Source: an uncultured Methylotenera sp.
GTDB lineage: Bacteria > Pseudomonadota > Gammaproteobacteria > Burkholderiales > Methylophilaceae
Direction of reading: 5' to 3'
NCBI GenBank assembly: GCA_937957775.1
Contig: CALFXV010000022.1
Location: 1 to 5,599, forward strand
Length of the DNA: 5,599 bases
Both the position numbers and the translations under genes were made by a program. Of the stretch, positions 1 to 5,440 are shown piece after piece (the first letter of the stretch is position 1; each line of letters opens with the position of its first letter). The notes below the pieces were generated by a model. That model had not been told where the DNA came from. It searched no databases and worked only from the letters and a program-made list of their open reading frames with translations.

Positions 1-278
1 AAACGATACGTCATTCTAAAATTCGTTTGTTTATTAAAATTGCTTTCATAAGTATTTAAGCAGAATTTTTTGTCTTTTGGATGGACGCCGGTCAACCAAC
101 CAATACCCAGTTCCTGTTCAAGCGATCTGCCAGTAAAATCCAACCACGTTTGATTAAACCAATAACATTGCTTATCAGGGCCAGATAGCCATATCATGAA
201 TGGTGCGGCATCGGCTAATTTTCTAAAACTTGTTTCAGAAGATGTAAGCAAACTAGGCACTTGGGCATCATCAACCAT
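1..278 (-). CDS. PAS-domain signalling protein, N-terminal fragment (runs off left edge)
   Basis: Reading the minus strand from the ATG at 278-276 gives 92 open codons to the window edge with no stop. Residues 1-17 look like a disordered lead. From about residue 18 the sequence matches the PAS fold: an F-R-K-L-A-D-A-A-P-F-M-I-W-L stretch (18-31), then W40-F41-N42, W45, F48-T49-G50-R51, G58-x-G-W61, V65-H66-P67-x-D69, and F87-R-M-T-Y91-R at the edge, the usual start of the PAC strand. PAS domains bind ligands or cofactors, or mediate signalling contacts. Proteins with this kind of N-terminal PAS usually end in a histidine kinase, GGDEF/EAL or chemoreceptor module, but the output domain is outside the window, so the function is open. 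There is no signal peptide or membrane segment, so this part looks cytoplasmic. The start is supported by an AAGGA Shine-Dalgarno on the minus strand, 7 nt upstream. The gene is divergent from autotransporter 1. Confidence 0.85.
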   Translation of the reverse strand, partial: MVDDAQVPSLLTSSETSFRKLADAAPFMIWLSGPDKQCYWFNQTWLDFTGRSLEQELGIGWLTGVHPKDKKFCLNTYESNFNKQTNFRMTYR

Positions 279-371
279 TTGAAATTCCTTCAATTAGTTA
301 AGTAATTAAATTGCCGTATTGTTAGTCTTGATTACTAAGCGTTGAAACTTATCTTATTTTGCAGATGGAAA

Positions 372-390
372 AATCCCATAAACGTGGGAT
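372..390 (+). repeat. Inverted repeat ATCCCA/TGGGAT, small hairpin
   Basis: ATCCCA at 373-378 is complementary to TGGGAT at 385-390. A T-G wobble closes a four-base AAAC loop. No U-tract follows, so it is not an intrinsic terminator on the plus strand. A second copy of TGGGATT at 450-456 can pair with AATCCCA at 372-378 instead. If this region is transcribed as the leader of autotransporter 1, two exclusive folds are possible; there is no evidence yet that it is transcribed. Confidence 0.35.
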
Positions 391-420
391 AGGAAAATAT
401 GACCAGATTAAGGCCTTAGC

Positions 421-436
421 GGCTGTCAAACCAGCC
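421..436 (+). repeat. Inverted repeat GGCTG/CAGCC
   Basis: GGCTG at 421-425 and CAGCC at 432-436 form a 5-bp GC-rich stem with a 6-base loop. It is followed by a run of seven A on the plus strand, so it does not look like a terminator in either direction. It sits between the two TGGGAT copies and would be enclosed by the longer-range pairing of 372-378 with 450-456. Confidence 0.3.
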
Positions 437-627
437 AAAAAAATTCCTTTGGGATTGCATTTACACGTCCTCCTACAGGCCATGCCATTTAGCGCATTAT
501 TTGCCAATGCACAGCAATTGTCACCCTATTTTAAACTCAATGGTTCTTCGTGCTTTTACCTATGTCCCTGTACTGGTTGTGTTTTTCTAAGACCGTGATA
601 ACCTAACAGGATTCATTATTCATAAAA

Positions 628-633
628 AAGGAG
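628..633 (+). promoter_or_regulatory. Shine-Dalgarno of autotransporter 1
   Basis: AAGGAG lies at the end of an A-rich run. The in-frame ATG at 645 is 11 nt downstream, longer than usual. A GTG at 633 is also in frame but overlaps the Shine-Dalgarno itself, so it cannot be the start served by it. An out-of-frame ATG at 638 lies only 4 nt downstream and opens a 9-codon frame (638-667). The site therefore favours 645 as the true start, with an unusual competing start in between. Confidence 0.65.
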
Positions 634-644
634 TGGTATGTGTA

Positions 645-2822
645 ATGATAAAATCCACCATTATTAAAAGTATAAAAATTGCCTTTGTGCTTTTATCTAC
701 CATCTTGTTTGGGGTCATTAGCCCTTCCACATGGGCATCGTGCGTAGCGACTTCCACCAGCAATGCCATTTTAGCCACCGCAGTGGGTGATGTTTGCACC
801 AATACTGGCGGTATAACGACTACCAATTCAGGGTTTGCTGGCATGGGAATGAGCGACAGCACCTTCAGCACTACCGTTAACTCAGTAAGCCTCATTAATT
901 CCGAATCTGGAAATATTACAATTTCAGGCAATGCTCCAGGGATACACTCCGAGGGGGCGAATGCCACGGTTATTAATAACGGCATAATTACGACCAATGC
1001 CGGGGATAGTCAATCTTCCAGTGGTCTTCGTTATGAAAATTATGGCAATGGAATTAATGCGCTTGGAGACAATGCCAATGTCATTAATACCAACCGTATC
1101 ACTGCCAATGGCGATGCAATGATCGTAATCCAATTTGGCTATTCAATCAATGGTGCTTTAAATAACCAAGGCCACATCATTGCTAACGGATTTGGTACCG
1201 TTGGTGTGGCGTCACAGGGCAGCATGACCAACTTTATTAATAGCGGTGAAATTGATTCACGAGGCCCTTTAGGAAGCGGAATAGCTGTGTATGATCTCGA
1301 TGCATTATTGAACACGGCCTCGGGCACTATTTCGGGTAATTTTTTAGGAATAAATGTGTTCAACACGATTCGTAACTTTTCCAATGCAGGCCTTATATCC
1401 GGCAATAGTTTTGCGGCTATTTTCAATTCCGGGACTATTCTAAGTCTAGAGAATTCCGGACTGATAGATGGCTACGAATTGGGAATTTTAAACTTGGGAT
1501 CAACTGGCATTATTAGCAATACAGGATCCATTGTTGGAGGGAATGTTGGTATTTTTAATGCGAATTCAAACGGGATAAATACCTTAAATAATTTGCAAGG
1601 GGTGGGCAACACCCATGGCGCCTTAACCTTGGACGGTCAACTGCCCATAAATTACAATGTCATTATTTTATCCCCAACCCGCTTTGGGCAACTGTCGGTC
1701 ATCAATACTGCTGGCACCACCAACTTCGAGGTTTACAGCGGATCGACTTTAGCCAGAGGGACATACAGCGCCGTCCTCGCTGGGATCGACTTGAGTAATT
1801 TAATAAAAACATCCGGTTCGTTTCTCGGATTCAATTGGAGACTGATCAACTCCTCTTCCAGTATTTGGGATTTAGAGGTCACCGGCGCCTCCACCTTTGA
1901 CACGTTGACATCAATGTTGCCTAACGCCAACGCATTACGTGGGGTGTTTAACCTCCAATCGGCTATTATCAACACCGGCTTAAGCTACGACTGCACCACT
2001 TTTGATAAGCACGGGATTTGTTTATCTTCGGGTGGCCGCGTCACCGACACCCAAAACTCGTCTGCAAACACAGATGGCGCCCTGCTGATTGCCTCATACC
2101 GTGCCAATGACAATTGGCGACTTGGGGGCTATTTGGATCAAGCTCTATCGTCTACTAATGCGCGTGGCGTGACCTTAAACAACAACAATCCTATGGGTGG
2201 GGTATTTGCTGTCTGGAGGCAATACGCGGATAGTAGCGGCTACCAGCTTCGTTTGGCGGCTGGTTACAACGAGAAGAATGTCACGATCAGTCGTTCGGTG
2301 CTTGGCACTGCTGAAGCTGGAACAGGTGGGGCATCCCTGCGGACACAAGCGTATTCAGCCACCCTAAGCCGTGGCTTCCAGATCAGCAACAGCCGCTGGA
2401 TGGCTACCCCCTATTTAGGTGTTCGTTACACTAAAATCAAACGTACTGGCTATACAGAAGAAAGCTCAGCGGAGGTGACAACGCCTTTAACCTACTCGGC
2501 CCTATCACAAGAGACCACCACGGCATTGACAGGGATTCGTTTAAATGGCCAATTGGGTGACAAGCTTAATGTAATGGCAGGTGCTGGCTTAGAGAACAAT
2601 ATTGCTCATAACGCAGGGGATTATTTAGCGACGGGCGTGGACGGGTTAACGCCCATTGCATTCAATCAATCTATTCGCCGTACCCGACCGGTTGTATCAA
2701 CAGGTGCAAGCTACGCAATCGATCGACGTCAAGCAGTGGGGCTCAATCTTCACTTTAGACAAGAGGCTTTTAACTCATCGCGCTCAGTAACCGGCATGCT
2801 AACTTACCAACTCGGTTTCTAG
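645..2822 (+). CDS. Autotransporter (type Va) with β-helix passenger and C-terminal barrel (autotransporter 1)
   Basis: A 725-aa secreted surface protein. A signal peptide occupies residues 1-31: Lys at 3, 8 and 11, hydrophobic core 12-25, cleavage after T-W-A. The mature chain starts S-C33, with a second Cys at 51. Residues about 105-310 hold N-x-G-x-I rungs spaced mostly 22-26 residues apart (VINNGI, FINSGEI, FSNAGLI, LENSGLI, ISNTGSI), the signature of a right-handed β-solenoid passenger. Residues 326-414 form a non-repeat module (FGQLSV, EVYSGS, GTYSAVL, IWDLEVTG) of the kind I recall ahead of many betaproteobacterial autotransporter barrels, perhaps an autochaperone. A linker helix covers roughly 421-445. 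Cys450 and Cys459 sit just before the barrel (about 463-725), which ends Y-Q-L-G-F with the terminal Phe typical of BAM substrates. No catalytic motif was seen, so an adhesin or surface-structure role is inferred. The ATG at 645 was chosen over the GTG at 633, which overlaps the Shine-Dalgarno. Confidence 0.9.
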   Translation: MIKSTIIKSIKIAFVLLSTILFGVISPSTWASCVATSTSNAILATAVGDVCTNTGGITTTNSGFAGMGMSDSTFSTTVNSVSLINSESGNITISGNAPGIHSEGANATVINNGIITTNAGDSQSSSGLRYENYGNGINALGDNANVINTNRITANGDAMIVIQFGYSINGALNNQGHIIANGFGTVGVASQGSMTNFINSGEIDSRGPLGSGIAVYDLDALLNTASGTISGNFLGINVFNTIRNFSNAGLISGNSFAAIFNSGTILSLENSGLIDGYELGILNLGSTGIISNTGSIVGGNVGIFNANSNGINTLNNLQGVGNTHGALTLDGQLPINYNVIILSPTRFGQLSVINTAGTTNFEVYSGSTLARGTYSAVLAGIDLSNLIKTSGSFLGFNWRLINSSSSIWDLEVTGASTFDTLTSMLPNANALRGVFNLQSAIINTGLSYDCTTFDKHGICLSSGGRVTDTQNSSANTDGALLIASYRANDNWRLGGYLDQALSSTNARGVTLNNNNPMGGVFAVWRQYADSSGYQLRLAAGYNEKNVTISRSVLGTAEAGTGGASLRTQAYSATLSRGFQISNSRWMATPYLGVRYTKIKRTGYTEESSAEVTTPLTYSALSQETTTALTGIRLNGQLGDKLNVMAGAGLENNIAHNAGDYLATGVDGLTPIAFNQSIRRTRPVVSTGASYAIDRRQAVGLNLHFRQEAFNSSRSVTGMLTYQLGF

Positions 2823-2838
2823 AAAGACTGTTGAAACG

Positions 2839-2854
2839 GATGATTCGAATCATC
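2839..2854. repeat. Perfect 16-bp palindrome GATGATTCGAATCATC
   Basis: The sequence equals its own reverse complement and begins 16 bases after the stop codon of autotransporter 1. As RNA it folds into a 6-bp stem with a TCGA loop. It is followed by AAAAG on the plus strand, so it lacks the U-tract of an intrinsic terminator. It could be a 3'-end hairpin or a protein-binding site; the sequence does not decide. Confidence 0.5.
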
Positions 2855-2894
2855 AAAAGAATGCAATCAGCGAGTACGAAGTAACCATTTTGAG

Positions 2895-2920
2895 AAATAC
2901 AAGGAATTTAAGGTGTATTT
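2895..2920. repeat. Inverted repeat AAATACA/TGTATTT
   Basis: Perfect 7-bp arms at 2895-2901 and 2914-2920 enclose 12 bases. The plus-strand right arm ends in TTT, giving a weak, AT-rich terminator-like shape for autotransporter 1. The stem is poor in GC, so termination strength is doubtful. Confidence 0.3.
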
Positions 2921-2937
2921 GCTTAAATCATCATTTT

Positions 2938-2966
2938 GCCTAAGCCTTTAACGCTAGATTAGGCTT
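2938..2966. repeat. Nested inverted repeats GCCTAA/TTAGGC and AAGCCT/AGGCTT
   Basis: GCCTAA (2938-2943) pairs with TTAGGC (2959-2964), and the shifted pair AAGCCT (2942-2947) with AGGCTT (2961-2966). The two stems overlap and exclude one another. No U-tract follows on either strand. It is part of the run of inverted repeats between the convergent genes. Confidence 0.35.
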
Positions 2967-3005
2967 GCATTCATGGCATCAAGAATCAAATAAAATACAC
3001 AGAGA

Positions 3006-3023
3006 GCCCTCAAGGCTGAGGGC
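3006..3023 (-). terminator. Candidate terminator of autotransporter 2
   Basis: GCCCTCA and TGAGGGC form a perfect 7-bp GC-rich stem with a 4-base loop, about 60 bases past the stop codon of the minus-strand autotransporter. Read on the minus strand, the stem is followed by an interrupted T-rich stretch (TCTCTGTGTATTTTATTT), which fits a weak intrinsic terminator in that direction. On the plus strand the following bases are GTGCAGCAG, so it does not serve as an intrinsic terminator there. Confidence 0.45.
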
Positions 3024-3083
3024 GTGCAGCAGATAATTATGTTGGGCATTAAGCGCGGCTAAACTTGGGAACAACAAAAAACG

Positions 3084-5333
3084 CTAGAAATCTGCTCTTA
3101 ATCCAATGTTGCCGGAAAGGCTATCCACGCTATCCGAACTGTGTAATTTGTTTACCAATCCAAACAGCTGAATCCGTTTATCCAGTTGGATCTTCATGCC
3201 CATTTGCGCCGTCAAGTACGTGTCATTTTTGTTGTTGGTGTTGAACGAAACCGTCGTGCCATTCATTGAGTAGCCTTGCGTGGCCCCGCCAATTAAATCC
3301 CGATGCTCCGCACCTAACTGACCGAATACACTGCCTCTGTTATTAAAGAAGAAGCCCTCTAGGCCCAATTGCACTCTGGATTGCACTTGGCTTAAAGTGC
3401 GCTTGTCCCAAGCAAAGTAAGCTTCCTCACTGTATGAACGCACCCTTTGTGCCGTGTAATCCACCCCTATTAACACATCCGCCACTAAATGATCGGACAG
3501 CTCAAACGGTTTATTTAATGCTGCGCCTAGCAACACGGAGTGGCTTTTGTAATCGCTCTTGATTTGGCGGCTGCCATCGTAGAGCAAACTGTTGGTCATT
3601 ACTTTACGATCGCCGTCGTGATCGGCATAGCCAACCAACGCTTTAGCCGACAACCGGGTACCCAGCACTTCGGCTAGATTGGGCGCGGACAAACCAGCCA
3701 TGAGACTGGTGCTGTCGACTTTCTGATTGCCACTGTCGATGTTTAAATTGCTTTTTTCTACGCTGACCACTAACTCTAATGGGGTGTATTGCTCAGCCAA
3801 TTTAAAGCCAGCGCTCATCCCATAGTTGTGATTCGCAAAGGCTGTTTGCGTGGAGTAATTGCCGCCCGAATCACGGGTGACGTCGGCGTAATACACGTCC
3901 AGCCAGCTCGATTGATTATCTAAATAATTGGCATTGTATGTGCGGTTGCGACGATCCAATGCTGAGGTAATGGCGGCGGTGCGTTGGTAGAGCATCTCAC
4001 TGGCTGTTTCTTGCGCACCGATACCGGCTGCATACGCAGAGCCGGTGACCATAGGACGGTTATCCAAATCAGCCACGGTCCACGGACCGGTCACGGAATA
4101 CGCGTAGCTGGCACCCGAACCAAGGTTGATGTTTAAGCGGTTGCCTGTGGTCAAACTGCTGGCAAATATGTCACCAATAATTATTGAACCTTGATTGAGG
4201 TTGATGGTGTTGTTGTTGCCAGAAATGTTAAATGATCTACTGGTTGAATAAGATGAAATAACACTTCCGTTGTTGTAAATTAAAGCATTGGATGTTTCCA
4301 CACTTACAACATGAGAGTTTTGTCCCGACGTTGCAATTGTTCCAATATTTTCTAGGTAAGCAAAATTGCCCATCAATCTAATGCCAATGGAGCCGAATCC
4401 TGCTGATGAAACATTGCCTTGATTTATAATCTCAGAGTTTGGGCCATTTAAAACGACTACGCTTGCACCATTACCCGTAGTCTGTAAATTACCTTTATTA
4501 TTTACAAAGATATAAGGATCCAAACTGACCATCCCGATGGCACTTGCTCCAGACGTGAGAATATTTCCATAGTTTTCGACGGTAATATAATTTCCAAATC
4601 TTATATAAATACCATATGCCCCATTTCCAGAAGTAGAGATTGTTCCATAATTTATTAGGGTGCTCTGCGGTCTAATAACTGATGGCGCGAATATATAAAA
4701 TGCATGTGCCTCCATGCCGGAAGTTGAAATAAGTCCACCGGCATTATTAGATGTTGAAAAATTGCCATTGTTGATAAAAACATGTGCCCCAGCGCCAGAT
4801 GTTATTAGGTTGCCGTTATTCACTAACTCAGTAGAATTGAACATACTGTTAACTAATATTGCGTTCTCGCCACTGGATTGCATTAAGCCATTATTCAAAA
4901 TCCTTAAACTATTACCACCATATCCACTTATTAATTCAGCCCCTTCTTGGATTGATCGAACTGAATTGAAGTTGAATATTTCAACCTCACCGCCCCCAAA
5001 TGAAAGTGTCGTTGCATAATAGCCGTTTGAAGAAATAGAGCCGTAGTTATAAAGCGATCTTAAATCACTTGCGAATATAACCCCCCAGTCTCCATCTGTC
5101 GCCAAAACGCCTCTATTAGTAATTTGAGATGATGTGCCAACAGCCTCAATTGCTAAATAATCAACTACAACATGTGTTGCGGATGGCAAAAGATTAATGC
5201 ACTCATTTGGATTACTTGAGGATATTAAGGAGGAACTTGCACCTGAAACTTCAATTGTATGATCACAAGTCGCCATACAATCAAAATGATAAAAACTGAT
5301 TAGCGCAGCAATAACTAATATTGTTTTTTTCAT
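3084..5333 (-). CDS. Autotransporter (type Va) with 25-residue-repeat passenger and C-terminal barrel (autotransporter 2)
   Basis: A 749-aa secreted surface protein. A signal peptide covers residues 1-21 (Lys 2 and 3, hydrophobic 4-15, cleavage likely after C-M-A). The mature chain begins T-C23, with C45 the only other mature cysteine. Residues about 68-380 are thirteen β-solenoid rungs of the form N-x-G-x-I-x-T-S-G-x-x-A, with the key Gly at 75, 98, 149, 174, 230, 256, 281, 306, 331, 356 and 382, mostly 25 apart. Residues 383-440 form a non-repeat region, and 441-465 (E-T-A-S-E-M-L-Y-Q-R-T) looks like the linker helix. The barrel (about 466-749) contains W-L-D-V-Y-Y, G-x-S-A-G-F-K and Q-L-G-A-E-H-R, ending A-D-F. 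No enzyme motif was seen, so an adhesin is inferred. The start is fixed by an in-frame TAA two codons upstream, although no clear Shine-Dalgarno precedes it. The passenger DNA is clearly more AT-rich than the barrel DNA. Confidence 0.9.
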   Translation of the reverse strand: MKKTILVIAALISFYHFDCMATCDHTIEVSGASSSLISSSNPNECINLLPSATHVVVDYLAIEAVGTSSQITNRGVLATDGDWGVIFASDLRSLYNYGSISSNGYYATTLSFGGGEVEIFNFNSVRSIQEGAELISGYGGNSLRILNNGLMQSSGENAILVNSMFNSTELVNNGNLITSGAGAHVFINNGNFSTSNNAGGLISTSGMEAHAFYIFAPSVIRPQSTLINYGTISTSGNGAYGIYIRFGNYITVENYGNILTSGASAIGMVSLDPYIFVNNKGNLQTTGNGASVVVLNGPNSEIINQGNVSSAGFGSIGIRLMGNFAYLENIGTIATSGQNSHVVSVETSNALIYNNGSVISSYSTSRSFNISGNNNTINLNQGSIIIGDIFASSLTTGNRLNINLGSGASYAYSVTGPWTVADLDNRPMVTGSAYAAGIGAQETASEMLYQRTAAITSALDRRNRTYNANYLDNQSSWLDVYYADVTRDSGGNYSTQTAFANHNYGMSAGFKLAEQYTPLELVVSVEKSNLNIDSGNQKVDSTSLMAGLSAPNLAEVLGTRLSAKALVGYADHDGDRKVMTNSLLYDGSRQIKSDYKSHSVLLGAALNKPFELSDHLVADVLIGVDYTAQRVRSYSEEAYFAWDKRTLSQVQSRVQLGLEGFFFNNRGSVFGQLGAEHRDLIGGATQGYSMNGTTVSFNTNNKNDTYLTAQMGMKIQLDKRIQLFGLVNKLHSSDSVDSLSGNIGLRADF
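4218..5132 (-). repeat. Diverged ~75-bp coding repeats of the autotransporter 2 passenger
   Basis: About twelve tandem units encode residues 68-372, with a period of 25 codons in most units (23-30 overall). The best conserved positions are N-x-G, a following hydrophobic residue, T-S-G and a small residue two or three further on. At DNA level the units are well diverged, so the array looks old and selected for shape rather than freshly expanded. One unit, at residues 191-221, is longer by about five residues and may carry an extended loop. Confidence 0.7.
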
Positions 5334-5440
5334 AAATTAATGAAATTTGAGTCTATGAAAGCCAATGCGGGGTGGGTCTTAAAAGTTTGAGCATCACAGG
5401 GAAATGCTAACACAAGTGAAAAAATTTAAATAAACCAATC
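5334..5440 (-). other. Spacer between ABC transporter and autotransporter 2
   Basis: These 107 bases separate two genes on the same strand. The left part, directly upstream of the autotransporter start, is AT-rich and has no purine-rich ribosome site. The right part holds a long A/T stretch near 5413-5435. I did not find a well-spaced -35/-10 pair for the autotransporter, so both a weak promoter and read-through from the ABC gene remain possible. Confidence 0.5.

Larger units (their letters stand above)
279..644. other. Divergent intergenic region, no gene recognised
   Basis: These 366 bases separate the divergent starts of the PAS gene and autotransporter 1, so promoters for both should lie here. 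I found no good paired -35/-10 boxes. The best -10-like element for the plus strand is GATAAC at 597-602, without a well-spaced -35. On the left a short inverted repeat TTAGT/ACTAA with a 7-base spacer lies near 322-338. At 372-456 there are complementary segments listed separately. A 79-codon plus-strand open frame (359-598, TTG start) is present, but its protein is low in recognisable features, has a Cys-rich end, and has no ribosome binding site, so I do not call it a gene. Confidence 0.6.
2823..3083. other. Convergent intergenic region with four inverted repeats
   Basis: These 261 bases lie between the stop codons of the two convergent autotransporter genes. I see no coding frame, but four inverted repeats in sequence: a perfect 16-bp palindrome (2839-2854), AAATACA/TGTATTT (2895-2920), GCCTAA/TTAGGC overlapping AAGCCT/AGGCTT (2938-2966), and GCCCTCA/TGAGGGC (3006-3023). 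Converging genes need transcript ends here, so the cluster probably serves termination or 3'-end stability for both mRNAs. None has a classic long U-tract. Confidence 0.6.

Noticed and set aside
372..456. Known riboswitch upstream of autotransporter 1
   Set aside because: I compared it in mind with cyclic-di-GMP, glycine and cobalamin types and saw none of their conserved cores; only generic inverted repeats are present.
359..598. 79-codon plus-strand open frame in the divergent intergenic region
   Set aside because: It starts with TTG, has no ribosome site, its product has no recognisable domain, and it ends in an irregular Cys/Phe-rich stretch. It is more likely a chance open frame in a regulatory region.
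633..644. GTG at 633 as the start of autotransporter 1
   Set aside because: The GTG shares its first base with the AAGGAG ribosome site, so that site cannot serve it; the ATG at 645 still leaves a complete signal peptide.
620..1975. Minus-strand open frames of 69-125 codons opposite autotransporter 1
   Set aside because: They lie wholly or almost wholly antisense to a well-supported gene, and their products mirror the Asn/Gly/Ile-rich repeats of the sense strand.
4714..5019. 101-codon plus-strand frame opposite the autotransporter 2 passenger
   Set aside because: Its Pro/Leu-rich periodic product is the antisense reading of the N-x-G repeats; no ribosome site or domain was seen.
4218..5132. 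CRISPR-like regular spacing of repeats
   Set aside because: The ~75-bp period lies inside one long open frame, the units are diverged, and they encode β-helix rungs; there are no identical repeats with unique spacers.
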